Below are positions 16,510-24,562 of a DNA stretch of 40,886 nucleotides, in pieces. The stretch spans positions 1 through 40,886 of the forward strand of contig JAAYBJ010000207.1 in the NCBI GenBank assembly GCA_012730105.1. The letters run 5' to 3'. Each line of letters opens with the position of its first letter. The first letter of the stretch is position 1. This DNA comes from Candidatus Hydrogenedentota bacterium (GTDB lineage Bacteria; Hydrogenedentota; Hydrogenedentia; Hydrogenedentales; CAITNO01). The notes under the pieces are model-generated. The model was given only the letters and a program-made list of their open reading frames with translations. It was not told the origin of the DNA and did not search any database. Both the position numbers and the translations under genes were made by a program.

Positions 16510-17366
16510 GGGGCGTCCCCCGTCGCCCCGATAATCAGCACACCGGATTGTTCGGCGGCGCCGACCAGCGGCGCGAAACGGTACTGTAACACCGTCATCT
16601 GCACATCGTCAATCATGCCGGAATCTTCAAGGATGGGGCTCCACACGTTAACCACCTTGCCGCTTGAATCCACTTTAAACACGATTTCAAGGGGCCGCTC
16701 GAGGTCGTTCGGATTCACGCCCCACAAGGCTTTGACGGGAGGAGAAAAAAGGAGTTCCCGGTTTTCGGGCGGCCCGTTCCATTCGATATAGGCTTCAAAA
16801 CCTTCCGCAGGCCGATGCGTCAGCAACCGTTTCTTTCCCGGCGGGGCCACCACTGGAGGCGCCTCCTCGCCGGGAAACGCCAGTTCCCGAAGTGTTTTGC
16901 CAAAGCGCTGCAGCTCACCGCCAAAGCGCGCCCAGCTGTCCGTGGGTTGGTAGTCCTCAAAGAGGCTGTCCATTTCCGGCAGCGGTTTCGCAGCATCGTA
17001 GCGGATGCGCAGACGCTCCAGTTCCGCGAATTCAATAACGGGCAGTTCCACCTCGGGCAGGGCATCATACAGGGATGCACCGCCAAGGGAAAGGGTGTCC
17101 TCCGGGCGCGCCGGCGCTGCGCCGGGATCGGGCGCAGCCGCAGGCGGACTGGACACGATATGCACATCGTAGTAACTGACCTGATCCCTTGGCAGGACGA
17201 TGACAATCCTGAAAATGGTGATCATGGACAGGTGAAAGAACAGGGAGACTACCAGCGCCGTAATCAGCCGTCCGCGCTTTTTCCAGTGAAAAACTACGTT
17301 CGGGGACCGGCTATTCCTTCCCCCCTTGCGCTTGTCAGGCACAGATTCCGGCGCGGTAACCGCCAT
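16506..17366 (-). CDS. TonB-like energy transducer
   Basis: This 286-residue protein has a basic cytoplasmic N terminus, one membrane helix near residues 31-55 (LITALVVSLFFHLSMITIF, with the in-membrane His typical of TonB), a modest Ala/Pro linker, and a C-terminal domain resembling TonB-C (about 225-275: IVFKVDSSGKVVNVW, then LQYRFAPLV). TonB passes the ExbB/ExbD motor force to outer-membrane transporters. I start at ATG 17366, one base after the exbD stop, rather than at an upstream in-frame codon inside exbD. The Pro-rich span is weak for a TonB; a TolA-like or envelope-specific transducer is an alternative. Confidence 0.75.
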   Translation of the reverse strand: MAVTAPESVPDKRKGGRNSRSPNVVFHWKKRGRLITALVVSLFFHLSMITIFRIVIVLPRDQVSYYDVHIVSSPPAAAPDPGAAPARPEDTLSLGGASLYDALPEVELPVIEFAELERLRIRYDAAKPLPEMDSLFEDYQPTDSWARFGGELQRFGKTLRELAFPGEEAPPVVAPPGKKRLLTHRPAEGFEAYIEWNGPPENRELLFSPPVKALWGVNPNDLERPLEIVFKVDSSGKVVNVWSPILEDSGMIDDVQMTVLQYRFAPLVGAAEQSGVLIIGATGDAP

Positions 17367-17367
17367 G

Positions 17368-17808
17368 TCACTGTTCTTCCTTTGGCGGGATGGCCGCAAT
17401 CCCGTAATGCTTGATGCCCACGCTATTCGCGAAGCCCAGCACTTTCACCAAACGTTCGGTGGGTACGCGCGCGTCGGGACGGATAAGCACCACCGCCTCC
17501 GGTTCCCGTTCACGCAATTCGGCCATTGACCGGGTCAGCTGGGTCCAGTTGGCAATGGCCACATCATTGAGGTACACTTCGCCGCCGTCCTCCGGTCCAC
17601 CCGTACCGTAGGCAAGCGTAATGGACATTTCCTTATTGTCCAGTTCCGAGGTGCCCTTGGCCTCGGACAACTCGACGGGCACGGAGGTGTGCACGACGAA
17701 GCTGGAGGTCAGCATAAAAAATATCAGCAACTGGAACACCACGTCGATGAGGGGCGTCGAATCGATGGCTGCGCGTACTTTTCGGTCGCTTGTCCTTCTG
17801 AATTTCAT
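17368..17808 (-). CDS. exbD: ExbD/TolR family biopolymer transport protein
   Basis: A 146-residue protein with a short basic N terminus, one membrane helix (about residues 20-42) and a periplasmic domain. The helix carries the essential Asp22 in STPLIDVVFQLLIFFML, the proton-binding residue of the family. The periplasmic part ends with the conserved pattern VLIRPDARVPTERLVKVL. It works with ExbB as a proton-driven motor. It starts 3 nt after the exbB stop and is followed by the TonB-like gene after one base. Confidence 0.93.
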   Translation of the reverse strand: MKFRRTSDRKVRAAIDSTPLIDVVFQLLIFFMLTSSFVVHTSVPVELSEAKGTSELDNKEMSITLAYGTGGPEDGGEVYLNDVAIANWTQLTRSMAELREREPEAVVLIRPDARVPTERLVKVLGFANSVGIKHYGIAAIPPKEEQ

Positions 17809-17811
17809 AGG

Positions 17812-18450
17812 TTAAATCTCACGCTCCCCGTGGTGCCGGGTCAGCAGTTCGATCAGTTCCGACGAACTCATTTCCATTTCCAGAACCATGCCGTCTACAC
17901 GGGTCACGAAATAATTGTAAATTACAATAATCGGAATGGCCACGGTCAGGCCGGCCGCCGTAGTGATCAGCGCGTTGCCGATGCCTTCCGCGAGATCGCT
18001 CGGTTTGACCTGCCCGCCCTTGAGCTGAATCTGGCTGAAGGCCTTGATCAGGCCCTGCACCGTGCCGAGCAGCCCGAGCAACGGTGCGATGTTGGAACAG
18101 GTGGCAAGGGCCGAAAGATACCTTTCCAACCGGGGGATTTCAAAGCGACCTGCGTCCTCGATGGCCTCGCGGATGTCCTCTTTGCTGCGGTTGTGCTTGA
18201 GGATGCCCGCCTTCATGATGCGCGCCACCGGCACCTGGGCCTCGTCGCAAACTTCGATGGCCTCGCGGATACGGTTCTGCCGCAACAGCTGCCGCATGAC
18301 ATCCATGAATTCGCGGGTGTCAATATCCGCGCGGCGCAGCGCGAAGAATCGTTCTATGATCACGGCAAGGCCGATGATGGAACACAACATGATGGGCCAC
18401 ATAAGGATGCCGCCCCTGATAATGATGTCTACGAGAAAATAATCGCGCAT
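17812..18450 (-). CDS. exbB: ExbB/TolQ/MotA family proton channel protein
   Basis: The 212-residue product from ATG 18450 has three membrane helices: residues about 8-32 (GGILMWPIMLCSIIGLAVI), and two near 105-130 and 150-180. The MotA/TolQ/ExbB signature is clear in NIAPLLGLLGTVQGLIKAF and GNALITTAAGLTVAIPIIV. I chose 18450 because GGAAGGA precedes it; an open frame runs 32 codons further back into argB but is unlike the family. The argB stop is only one base upstream. This direct coupling to an arginine gene is unusual. Confidence 0.93.
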   Translation of the reverse strand: MRDYFLVDIIIRGGILMWPIMLCSIIGLAVIIERFFALRRADIDTREFMDVMRQLLRQNRIREAIEVCDEAQVPVARIMKAGILKHNRSKEDIREAIEDAGRFEIPRLERYLSALATCSNIAPLLGLLGTVQGLIKAFSQIQLKGGQVKPSDLAEGIGNALITTAAGLTVAIPIIVIYNYFVTRVDGMVLEMEMSSSELIELLTRHHGEREI

Positions 18451-18451
18451 G

Positions 18452-19345
18452 CTAAAATCCTTCCACGCCTTCGGGCACGTCGTGGCTGACCAAGGAACCC
18501 AATCCTTTATCCGTAAAAATTTCCAGCAACAGGCTGTGCGAAACACGTCCGTCGATAATGTGGGTGCGGCGCACGCCGAAATTGAGCGCCTTCAGGCAGG
18601 CGTCAATCTTGGGCGCCATGCCGCCGACAATAATACCCTGCTTCTTGAGTTGCTCCACGTCGCGCGAATGCACCCGGTGGATCAGGGATTCCGGGTCATT
18701 CACATCCCGCAACAGGCCGGGCGTGTCGGTAAGGAACACAAGTTTTTCCGCGCCGACCGCCGCGGCGACATCTCCAGCCGCCGTGTCGGCGTTAACATTC
18801 CACGTGCCGCCGGACTTGTCCGTGGCGATAGGTGCGATCACGGGAATAATGCCGTTTTCGCAAAGCACGTCAAGCACCTTGGTATTGACGGAATCGATTT
18901 CACCGACATGGCCGATGTCTTCGCCGTCCGGCGCCGCGGCCTTGCGGGCATAGAGAAGCCGACCATCCTTGCCGCTCAGGCCGACCGCCTCAGCGCCCGC
19001 CTGGCTGAGCAGGGTGACAATATCCTTGTTCACGGAGCCGGCAAGCATCATTTCCACCACGTTCATGGTCTCCCCATCCGTCACGCGCAGGCCCTGCTTT
19101 GTGAACCTGGACTGGATGTCCAGTTTTTTCAGCATGGCGTTGATGGCCGGACCACCGCCGTGCACGATGATGGGGCGCATGCCCACGTAACGCATCAGCA
19201 CGATATCCTGCGCCGTACTCGCGCGTAAAGCGGGATCGAGCATGGCCGCGCCGCCGTACTTGACAACCACGGTCTTGCCGAAAAACTGACGGATATAGGG
19301 CAGCGCCTCGATGAGGACCTCCGCCTTTTCTATGTAACGCTGCAT
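18452..19345 (-). CDS. argB: Acetylglutamate kinase
   Basis: Phosphorylates N-acetylglutamate in arginine synthesis. The 297-residue protein has the amino-acid-kinase blocks KTVVVKYGGAAM near residues 24-35, RPIIVHGGGPAINAML, GIIPVIAPIATDKSGGTWNV and GGMAPKIDACLKAL. The N-terminal helix (MQRYIEKAEVLIEALPYIRQ) is of the kind seen in hexameric, arginine-inhibited enzymes, so feedback control is plausible but not proved. It lies 22 nt after argJ and 1 nt before exbB. Confidence 0.96.
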   Translation of the reverse strand: MQRYIEKAEVLIEALPYIRQFFGKTVVVKYGGAAMLDPALRASTAQDIVLMRYVGMRPIIVHGGGPAINAMLKKLDIQSRFTKQGLRVTDGETMNVVEMMLAGSVNKDIVTLLSQAGAEAVGLSGKDGRLLYARKAAAPDGEDIGHVGEIDSVNTKVLDVLCENGIIPVIAPIATDKSGGTWNVNADTAAGDVAAAVGAEKLVFLTDTPGLLRDVNDPESLIHRVHSRDVEQLKKQGIIVGGMAPKIDACLKALNFGVRRTHIIDGRVSHSLLLEIFTDKGLGSLVSHDVPEGVEGF

Positions 19346-19367
19346 AATCAGGTTGTCTCCACCCGGT

Positions 19368-20576
19368 TCAGGTACGATAATCCGCGTTTATTTTTACATA
19401 ATCAACGCTCAAATCGGAAGTCCAGAACACAGCGCGGCCGGAACCAGACTGCAGTTCGACGCGCACTTTCAAGTCATGTTCTTTCATGCGGGCCTGCACC
19501 TCCGCTTCGCTGTACATTGTCGGACGGCCTTGCTGTAGGACGCAGATGCCCTGAATATGCACGTTGACACGTTCCGGATCGAAGGCCACACCGGCATACC
19601 CGGCGGCGCATGCGATACGCCCCCAGTTCGCGTCCTGACCGTAAAAAGCCGTCTTACATAATTGGGAACGGGCTATGCTGCCCGCAACCTGGCGGGCCAA
19701 GGCGTCATCAGGAGCGCCATCGACTTCTATCTCGACAAACTTCGTGGCGCCTTCACCATCGCGCACAAGCGCCCGGGCAAGATCGCCGCATACGCTGGTT
19801 AACGCTTCTCCGAAACGCAAGTACGCGTCCGTTCCCGGCAGCAATTCCCCGGTGCCGGAGGCGCCGTTCGCCAGGCAGAGCAGCGTGTCGTTGGTGCTCA
19901 TGTCGTTGTCCACGCAGATACAGTTGAAGGACCAGTCAGCGGCGGCGCGCAACAGGGGCTGCAGGTGCTCGGGGCGGATATGGGCGTCCGTCGTCAGAAA
20001 CGCCAGCATGGTGGCCATGTTCGGCGCGATCATGCCGGCGCCCTTGGCCATGCCGCCGATACGCGCCACACCGCCGTCCACAGCCACATCAACCGCCGCT
20101 TCTTTCGGTACGGTATCTGTGGTCATGATGGCCCGGGCGGCATCCCCGCCGCCCGCATCCGACAGGGAGGCGACACAAGCGCGCACACCCTGCGCCAGAC
20201 GGTCCATGGGCATGGGCACGCCAATGACGCCCGTACTGCAGACGCATACCGCTTCCGGGGCGCAGTCCAGCAGGCCCGCCGCCAGCCGCGCGGTCTCGCG
20301 GACATCCTCGTATCCGTGCTCGCCCGTACAGGCGTTGGCATTGCCGCTGTTGGCGAAAATGGCGCGGGCCTCCCCGGCACGGCATATCTCGCGGCAGTAG
20401 CGGACCGGCGCGGCAAAAACGCGGTTTGTTGTAAACACGCCCGCCACGGCAGCGGGCCTGTCAGTGACAATAAGGGCGCAATCCAAGCGGGTGGCGCCCG
20501 GTTTCTTAATGCCTGCCGCGGCGGCGGCGGCCCGGAACCCTGCCGGCGCGCATACGCCCTTGGTTATGGTATTCAT
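19368..20576 (-). CDS. argJ: Glutamate N-acetyltransferase / N-acetylglutamate synthase
   Basis: Moves the acetyl group from N-acetylornithine to glutamate, recycling it in the arginine pathway. The 402-residue precursor has the self-cleavage site Ala188-Thr189 in KGAGMIAPNMATMLAFLTTD, where Thr189 becomes the nucleophile of the beta chain. Other family blocks are ANSGNANACTGEHG and STGVIGVPMPMD. ATG 20576 overlaps the argC stop (ATGA), which decides the start over an upstream in-frame codon. Whether it also uses acetyl-CoA cannot be read by eye. Confidence 0.95.
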   Translation of the reverse strand: MNTITKGVCAPAGFRAAAAAAGIKKPGATRLDCALIVTDRPAAVAGVFTTNRVFAAPVRYCREICRAGEARAIFANSGNANACTGEHGYEDVRETARLAAGLLDCAPEAVCVCSTGVIGVPMPMDRLAQGVRACVASLSDAGGGDAARAIMTTDTVPKEAAVDVAVDGGVARIGGMAKGAGMIAPNMATMLAFLTTDAHIRPEHLQPLLRAAADWSFNCICVDNDMSTNDTLLCLANGASGTGELLPGTDAYLRFGEALTSVCGDLARALVRDGEGATKFVEIEVDGAPDDALARQVAGSIARSQLCKTAFYGQDANWGRIACAAGYAGVAFDPERVNVHIQGICVLQQGRPTMYSEAEVQARMKEHDLKVRVELQSGSGRAVFWTSDLSVDYVKINADYRT

Positions 20577-21586
20577 GGCGCCATGCCTCCCCAGCGTAAT
20601 CCGGTCGTTTCCTCCAGGCCGAACATGAGATTCATGCATTGGACCGCCATGCCGGCCGTACCGCCCATCAGGTTGTCGATGGCGCTGACGATCAGCAGGT
20701 TGCCCGTGCGTTCATCACGGACCCAGCCAAAATCACAGAAATTGGAAGCGCGCACATAACGTATTTCCGGCAGACGCCCCTCACCCAGCACCCGGATAAA
20801 AGGTTCATCCGAATAGCGGGCATAGAAGGGCGTCGGATCAAATAAGTGCTGCGGGCGCACCGTGATGGTGGTAAGAATGCCGCGTGTCAGGGGCGCCACG
20901 TGGGGCGTAAACTGGACCGTCACTTTGTGCAGCAGTTCCTGCTCAATCTCGGGCGTGTGCTGGTGGAGACCGAGTTTGTAAGCCTTCAAGTTTTCGTTCA
21001 TCTCCGGAAAGTGGAAGGCTTCCGAGGGTGTTTTGCCGGCACCGGAAATGCCTGAGATACTGTCTATCACCACCGGGATATCCGAAAGGGCGGCTTCCAT
21101 CAGCGGGCGCAAGGGCAGAATGGCACTGATGGGATAGCAGCCCGGCACCGCTACCAACTGCGCGTCGCGCAGTCGGTCCCTGTACCAGGGCACCAGACCA
21201 TACACGGACTCCTCAAGCAGGTGGGCAGCCGTATGATCGGCCCCATAATACCGGTGGAACGCTCCAGTGTCCTTCAACCGAAAATCCGGACCGATGTCAA
21301 TTACGCGGATACCCGCTTCACGCAACGCGGCCACCGGCGCCATGCTCGCCTTGCCGGGCACCCCGACAAAAACAACATCACAACGCTGGGCAAGAGAGGC
21401 TGCGTCAAAAGATTCAAACTCCAGGTCAATAAGTTTGTTAAAGGCTGGAAGTTCCTGCCCAAGCGGCTTGTCCGCCACGCTCGTGGATGCCGCAGCAACC
21501 AGGCGCGCCTGGGGATGGCCAATTAAAAGGCGCAACAACTCCCGGCCACCATACCCGGTGGCGCCAACAATACCAATGTTAATCAT
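20573..21586 (-). CDS. argC: N-acetyl-gamma-glutamyl-phosphate reductase
   Basis: NADPH-dependent reductase, third step of arginine synthesis. The 337-residue product starts MINIGIVGATGYGGRELLRL, a dinucleotide-binding Rossmann motif, and has the catalytic Cys150 in VAVPGCYPISAILPL; SISGISGAGKTPSE is also typical. I chose ATG 21586 since GAGGAGA lies 8 nt upstream; a longer frame would start inside that ribosome site. It is the first gene of the arg/exb operon. argD, argF and argG-H are not in the window. Confidence 0.96.
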   Translation of the reverse strand: MINIGIVGATGYGGRELLRLLIGHPQARLVAAASTSVADKPLGQELPAFNKLIDLEFESFDAASLAQRCDVVFVGVPGKASMAPVAALREAGIRVIDIGPDFRLKDTGAFHRYYGADHTAAHLLEESVYGLVPWYRDRLRDAQLVAVPGCYPISAILPLRPLMEAALSDIPVVIDSISGISGAGKTPSEAFHFPEMNENLKAYKLGLHQHTPEIEQELLHKVTVQFTPHVAPLTRGILTTITVRPQHLFDPTPFYARYSDEPFIRVLGEGRLPEIRYVRASNFCDFGWVRDERTGNLLIVSAIDNLMGGTAGMAVQCMNLMFGLEETTGLRWGGMAP

Positions 21587-21601
21587 GGGAAATCTCCTCA
21601 T

Positions 21602-21985
21602 TGATAACAGAAAGACTGATATATAAGGGATGGGCTCCAGAACAACTCACCCGCGACTCTCACAACCCCTTTTGTGAATAAGATTATACGTTTCAATGCC
21701 GCTCTGTTCAACTGTATAGACCTGCGGGAACTTATCCTGTAATATTTATGGCAAGCCATATCCCTAAATTTCAGTTTCAAGTTCCTGACATTCGGCAGTG
21801 AATACAAGCATTAAAGTCTTCCCTCATAACCAGGCTCATAAACAGGCCGTATTGATACTTGACAATCTTTAGTGATATTGTGGGAATAGAGACCGTGCTG
21901 GTAAGTGTTAAGTTCATACCGATTGATTTATCCCCTTAGTAAAAAAGAGATTGAGAAAGAAATTAGTGAATGGAAAGGGAAGGAT
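21602..21985. other. Divergent argC/cysK intergenic region
   Basis: This 384-bp region holds the argC promoter (separate entry). On the cysK side, TTGACA occurs at 21859-21864, but I see no good -10 at 16-19 nt, so the cysK promoter is left open. A short in-frame extension before cysK (from 21905) is unlike the family. No gene is seen. Confidence 0.55.
21683..21711 (-). promoter_or_regulatory. Candidate sigma70 promoter for the argC operon
   Basis: On the minus strand TTGAAC (21711-21706), exactly 17 nt, then TATAAT (21688-21683). The leader to argC would be about 90 nt. This is a close match to the consensus. Confidence 0.6.
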
Positions 21986-22915
21986 ATGAAGATCTTTCAT
22001 GATAACACTTTTTCCATCGGGCGCACTCCTCTGGTCAGATTGAATAACGTTGTATCCGGCTCCAAGACCGCCCAGGTACTCGCAAAAATTGAGGGCCGTA
22101 ACCCCGCTTACTCTGTAAAATGCCGTATCGGAGCAAACATGGTTTGGGAAGCGGAGAAACTCGGCAAACTCAAACCAGGCGGCACGATTGTGGAGCCAAC
22201 ATCAGGAAATACCGGCATTGCGTTGGCCTTTGTAGCGGCGGCCCGGGGTTATCGACTTATACTGACTATGCCTGAAACCATGAGTCTTGAAAGGCGTTCC
22301 ATGTTGAAAGCCTTCGGCGCCGACCTGATACTTACGCCCGGCGAAAAGGGAATGCCCGGTGCCATCGCCACCGCCGAACAAATCGCGGATGAGAATCCCG
22401 ACTATTTCCTGCCCCAACAATTTAGAAATCCCGCTAACCCGGATATCCACTTCAAAACCACCGGCCCGGAAATATGGGAAGATACTGACGGCACCGTGGA
22501 TGTCGTGGTCGCTGGCGTAGGCACGGGGGGCACCATAACCGGTATTACCAAGTATATCAAGCACGAAAAAGCCAAAGAAATTGAGAGTGTTGCGGTGGAA
22601 CCTGACGCATCCCCCGTACTGTCGGGAGGGAAACCCGGTAAACATAAGATTCAAGGTATCGGCGCCGGCTTCAAGCCGGAAGTTCTTGACCTTAAACTTA
22701 TAGACAAGGTGGAAACCGTCACCGATGACGAAGCCTTTGAAATGGCGCGGCGTCTGGCCAAAGAAGAGGGCATTATTTGCGGTATCAGCAGTGGCGCGGC
22801 TGCCGCAGTGGCGGTTCGGCTCGCCCAACAGCCCGAATATACGGGAAAGAACATCGTAGTGATCCTGCCTGATTCCGGTGAACGGTATTTGTCCACGCCG
22901 TTGTTCCAATATTGA
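21986..22915 (+). CDS. cysK: Cysteine synthase (O-acetylserine sulfhydrylase)
   Basis: PLP enzyme that makes cysteine from O-acetylserine and sulfide. The 309-residue product has the PLP lysine Lys45 in [17 protein letters not shown], the phosphate/substrate loop [22 protein letters not shown] and the C-terminal [11 protein letters not shown] and [13 protein letters not shown] blocks. ATG 21986 follows GGGAAGGAT closely and gives the normal length. It is monocistronic: divergent from argC, with a strong terminator about 90 nt beyond its stop. Not a cystathionine beta-synthase, as there is no CBS domain. Confidence 0.95.
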   Translation: MKIFHDNTFSIGRTPLVRLNNVVSGSKTAQVLAKIEGRNPAYSVKCRIGANMVWEAEKLGKLKPGGTIVEPTSGNTGIALAFVAAARGYRLILTMPETMSLERRSMLKAFGADLILTPGEKGMPGAIATAEQIADENPDYFLPQQFRNPANPDIHFKTTGPEIWEDTDGTVDVVVAGVGTGGTITGITKYIKHEKAKEIESVAVEPDASPVLSGGKPGKHKIQGIGAGFKPEVLDLKLIDKVETVTDDEAFEMARRLAKEEGIICGISSGAAAAVAVRLAQQPEYTGKNIVVILPDSGERYLSTPLFQY

Positions 22916-23003
22916 TCCCCCGGGGTACTGCAAGCCGGTAATCAACCGGCCAGACCCAAAAATGAAGGTGGCCCAAGATCAAAGGCCAGTACTATGATTC
23001 CTC

Positions 23004-23043
23004 AAACGCCGCTCCATTCCATGCATGTTGCGGCGTTTTTTCC
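23004..23043 (+). terminator. Intrinsic terminator of cysK
   Basis: AAACGCCGC (23004-23012) pairs perfectly with GCGGCGTTT (23030-23038) over a 17-nt loop, and the T tract continues to six T. Strong rho-independent form. Confidence 0.85.
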
Positions 23044-23733
23044 CTCCTTGGCAGCGGTTTTATTCTCTCCTGAAGCACTCTCCGCAAAGTCCCAAAGGCG
23101 GCACCTCTCGTTCGGGAAAAACTCGGAGAACATCTCAATACTTGTTGCGCCTCTACCACCCGTCGCAAGAAACGGGGTAAAAAATATCCAGAAGCACTTA
23201 CCGAAGATAAAACGCTACATAGAAGCGTTTCTCTCAGTATGGATAGAAGATAAAAGGAAGCATAATACGTTATCCGTTTGCATTATGGACTTGGAAATGG
23301 TAACATTAAGGGAGAAGCGACTGTTGTTTTTATTTGCATAGAATTGACAAAAATAACTGTGCCGTCTATCCACAAAATTTTCTTTTTTAGTTGCCGCAAA
23401 AATGAACCATACCCACAATTAATCACGAAGTGCACGATAAGTTCAAAAACGTCAAACTGAAAAGACAAGCGGACAAAAAAACAGATTTTGCTATCTATTC
23501 TTTATAAATACATCGGTAAGTATATTTTTGGGAAGTATATTTTTGATAATCACTTCGTTTTGCTTAGTATATATAGAATTGATAGGTAATTTTGTCCAAT
23601 ATACCAGATGTACAAGTATTGTTAGTTGTCATGTGATGAAAAAACATTTAATATCAACGAATCGTTCCCTATGCGTAAAACATCCTCAAGTGATATATGT
23701 TTTGCACATGTTTCATTTACATTAAAATTAAAG

Positions 23734-23763
23734 TTGACACATTGCCGTAAGTCACGGTATACT
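23734..23763 (+). promoter_or_regulatory. Near-consensus sigma70 promoter for the two-component locus
   Basis: Perfect TTGACA (23734-23739), 18-nt spacer, TATACT (23758-23763), 122 nt before the response regulator start. The spacer includes GCCGTAAGTCACGG, a partly dyad stretch. Confidence 0.7.
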
Positions 23764-23884
23764 TATTGGGAATTCGTTTGAATTTGTGAATTGTGTACCA
23801 TGGGGGCTGTATATCCCCAGGGTGCAACAGAGTGTCATCGGCAGAGTTTTGTTACAACTTGTGAGAAAGGGAAAATTTTTCGCC

Positions 23885-24466
23885 ATGGACAGAGAACAAA
23901 AAGCGTATACGACCTTTGAAGCCGCCAAGGTATGCCATGTGACCCATCACAGCATTAAAAACTGGATTAAGCAGGGCTTGATCAAGGCGTCCCGCACCCC
24001 CGGCGGTCACTATCGTATATTGGAAAAAGACCTGGATATTTTTCGGGAACAGTTTGATATGTTTCCCCGGGACAAAGGTTTTGGCCATCGCCAGATCATG
24101 ATTGTGGACGATGACCCCGACGCGCTGGCCTTGATGGAACGCATCCTGGGCGATGAAGGTTATGAGCTCATTAAAGTCAGCAACGCAACCGAGGTAGGGT
24201 TGCGTGCGGCCCAGACCACTCCGGATCTGATTCTGCTCGACTTCCTAATGCCGGAAATCAACGGATTTGACGTTTGCCGCGCATTGCGCAATAATGAAGC
24301 CACCCGTAACATTCCGATTATGGCGGTCACCTGTCTCGACAAAGAACAGGATATAGAGCGTGTATTTGCCTGCGGTGCGGATGATTATCTCGCCAAGCCT
24401 TTCAAGGTGGATCTGTTTCTTGCAAAGGTCCGAGAACTGATGAGCCGGAAGGTCGGCAAGGAATAA
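23885..24466 (+). CDS. Response regulator with N-terminal MerR/excisionase-type HTH
   Basis: The 193-residue protein joins two domains in an unusual order. Residues 8-52 are a MerR/excisionase-like winged HTH (FEAAKVCHVTHHSIKNWIKQ, then the wing SRTPGGHYRI). Residues 70-190 are a receiver with all key residues: Asp75-Asp77, phospho-acceptor Asp119 in LILLDFLMPEING, Thr149 and Lys171 (KPF). It is therefore likely a phosphorylation-controlled DNA-binding protein. ATG 23885 matches the domain start; GAGAAAGG is 14 nt upstream, so an upstream GTG at 23861 or nearby could be used. The adjacent hybrid kinase is the obvious partner. Confidence 0.88.
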   Translation: MDREQKAYTTFEAAKVCHVTHHSIKNWIKQGLIKASRTPGGHYRILEKDLDIFREQFDMFPRDKGFGHRQIMIVDDDPDALALMERILGDEGYELIKVSNATEVGLRAAQTTPDLILLDFLMPEINGFDVCRALRNNEATRNIPIMAVTCLDKEQDIERVFACGADDYLAKPFKVDLFLAKVRELMSRKVGKE

Positions 24467-24503
24467 TCAGCGTCAGAAAATCCGACACCCTGTTGTGATT
24501 GAT

Positions 24504-24547
24504 GACCGGCGTTCGGGCTTGGTTCGTACGCCGGTCTGTTTCTTTTT
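24504..24547 (+). terminator. Intrinsic terminator between response regulator and kinase
   Basis: GACCGGCGT (24504-24512) pairs perfectly with ACGCCGGTC (24528-24536), followed by TGTTTCTTTTT. The T tract runs directly into the GGAGGAG ribosome site (24547-24553) of the kinase gene, so the kinase needs read-through or a promoter inside this spacer. Confidence 0.75.
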
Positions 24548-24562
24548 GGAGGAGTTCTGGGA

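Larger units (their letters stand above)
22916..23884. other. AT-rich intergenic stretch without a recognisable gene
   Basis: Almost 970 bp. It contains the cysK terminator (23004-23043) and a promoter at 23734-23763. From about 23200 to 23780 the composition is far more AT-rich than the genes on either side. Short open frames here (the longest, 22994-23341, runs through the terminator) have no ribosome site or family features. A small RNA or regulatory leader is possible but nothing shows it. Confidence 0.6.

Noticed and set aside
22994-23341. 115-codon plus-strand open frame after cysK
   Set aside because: It runs through the intrinsic terminator at 23004-23043 and has no ribosome site or family features.
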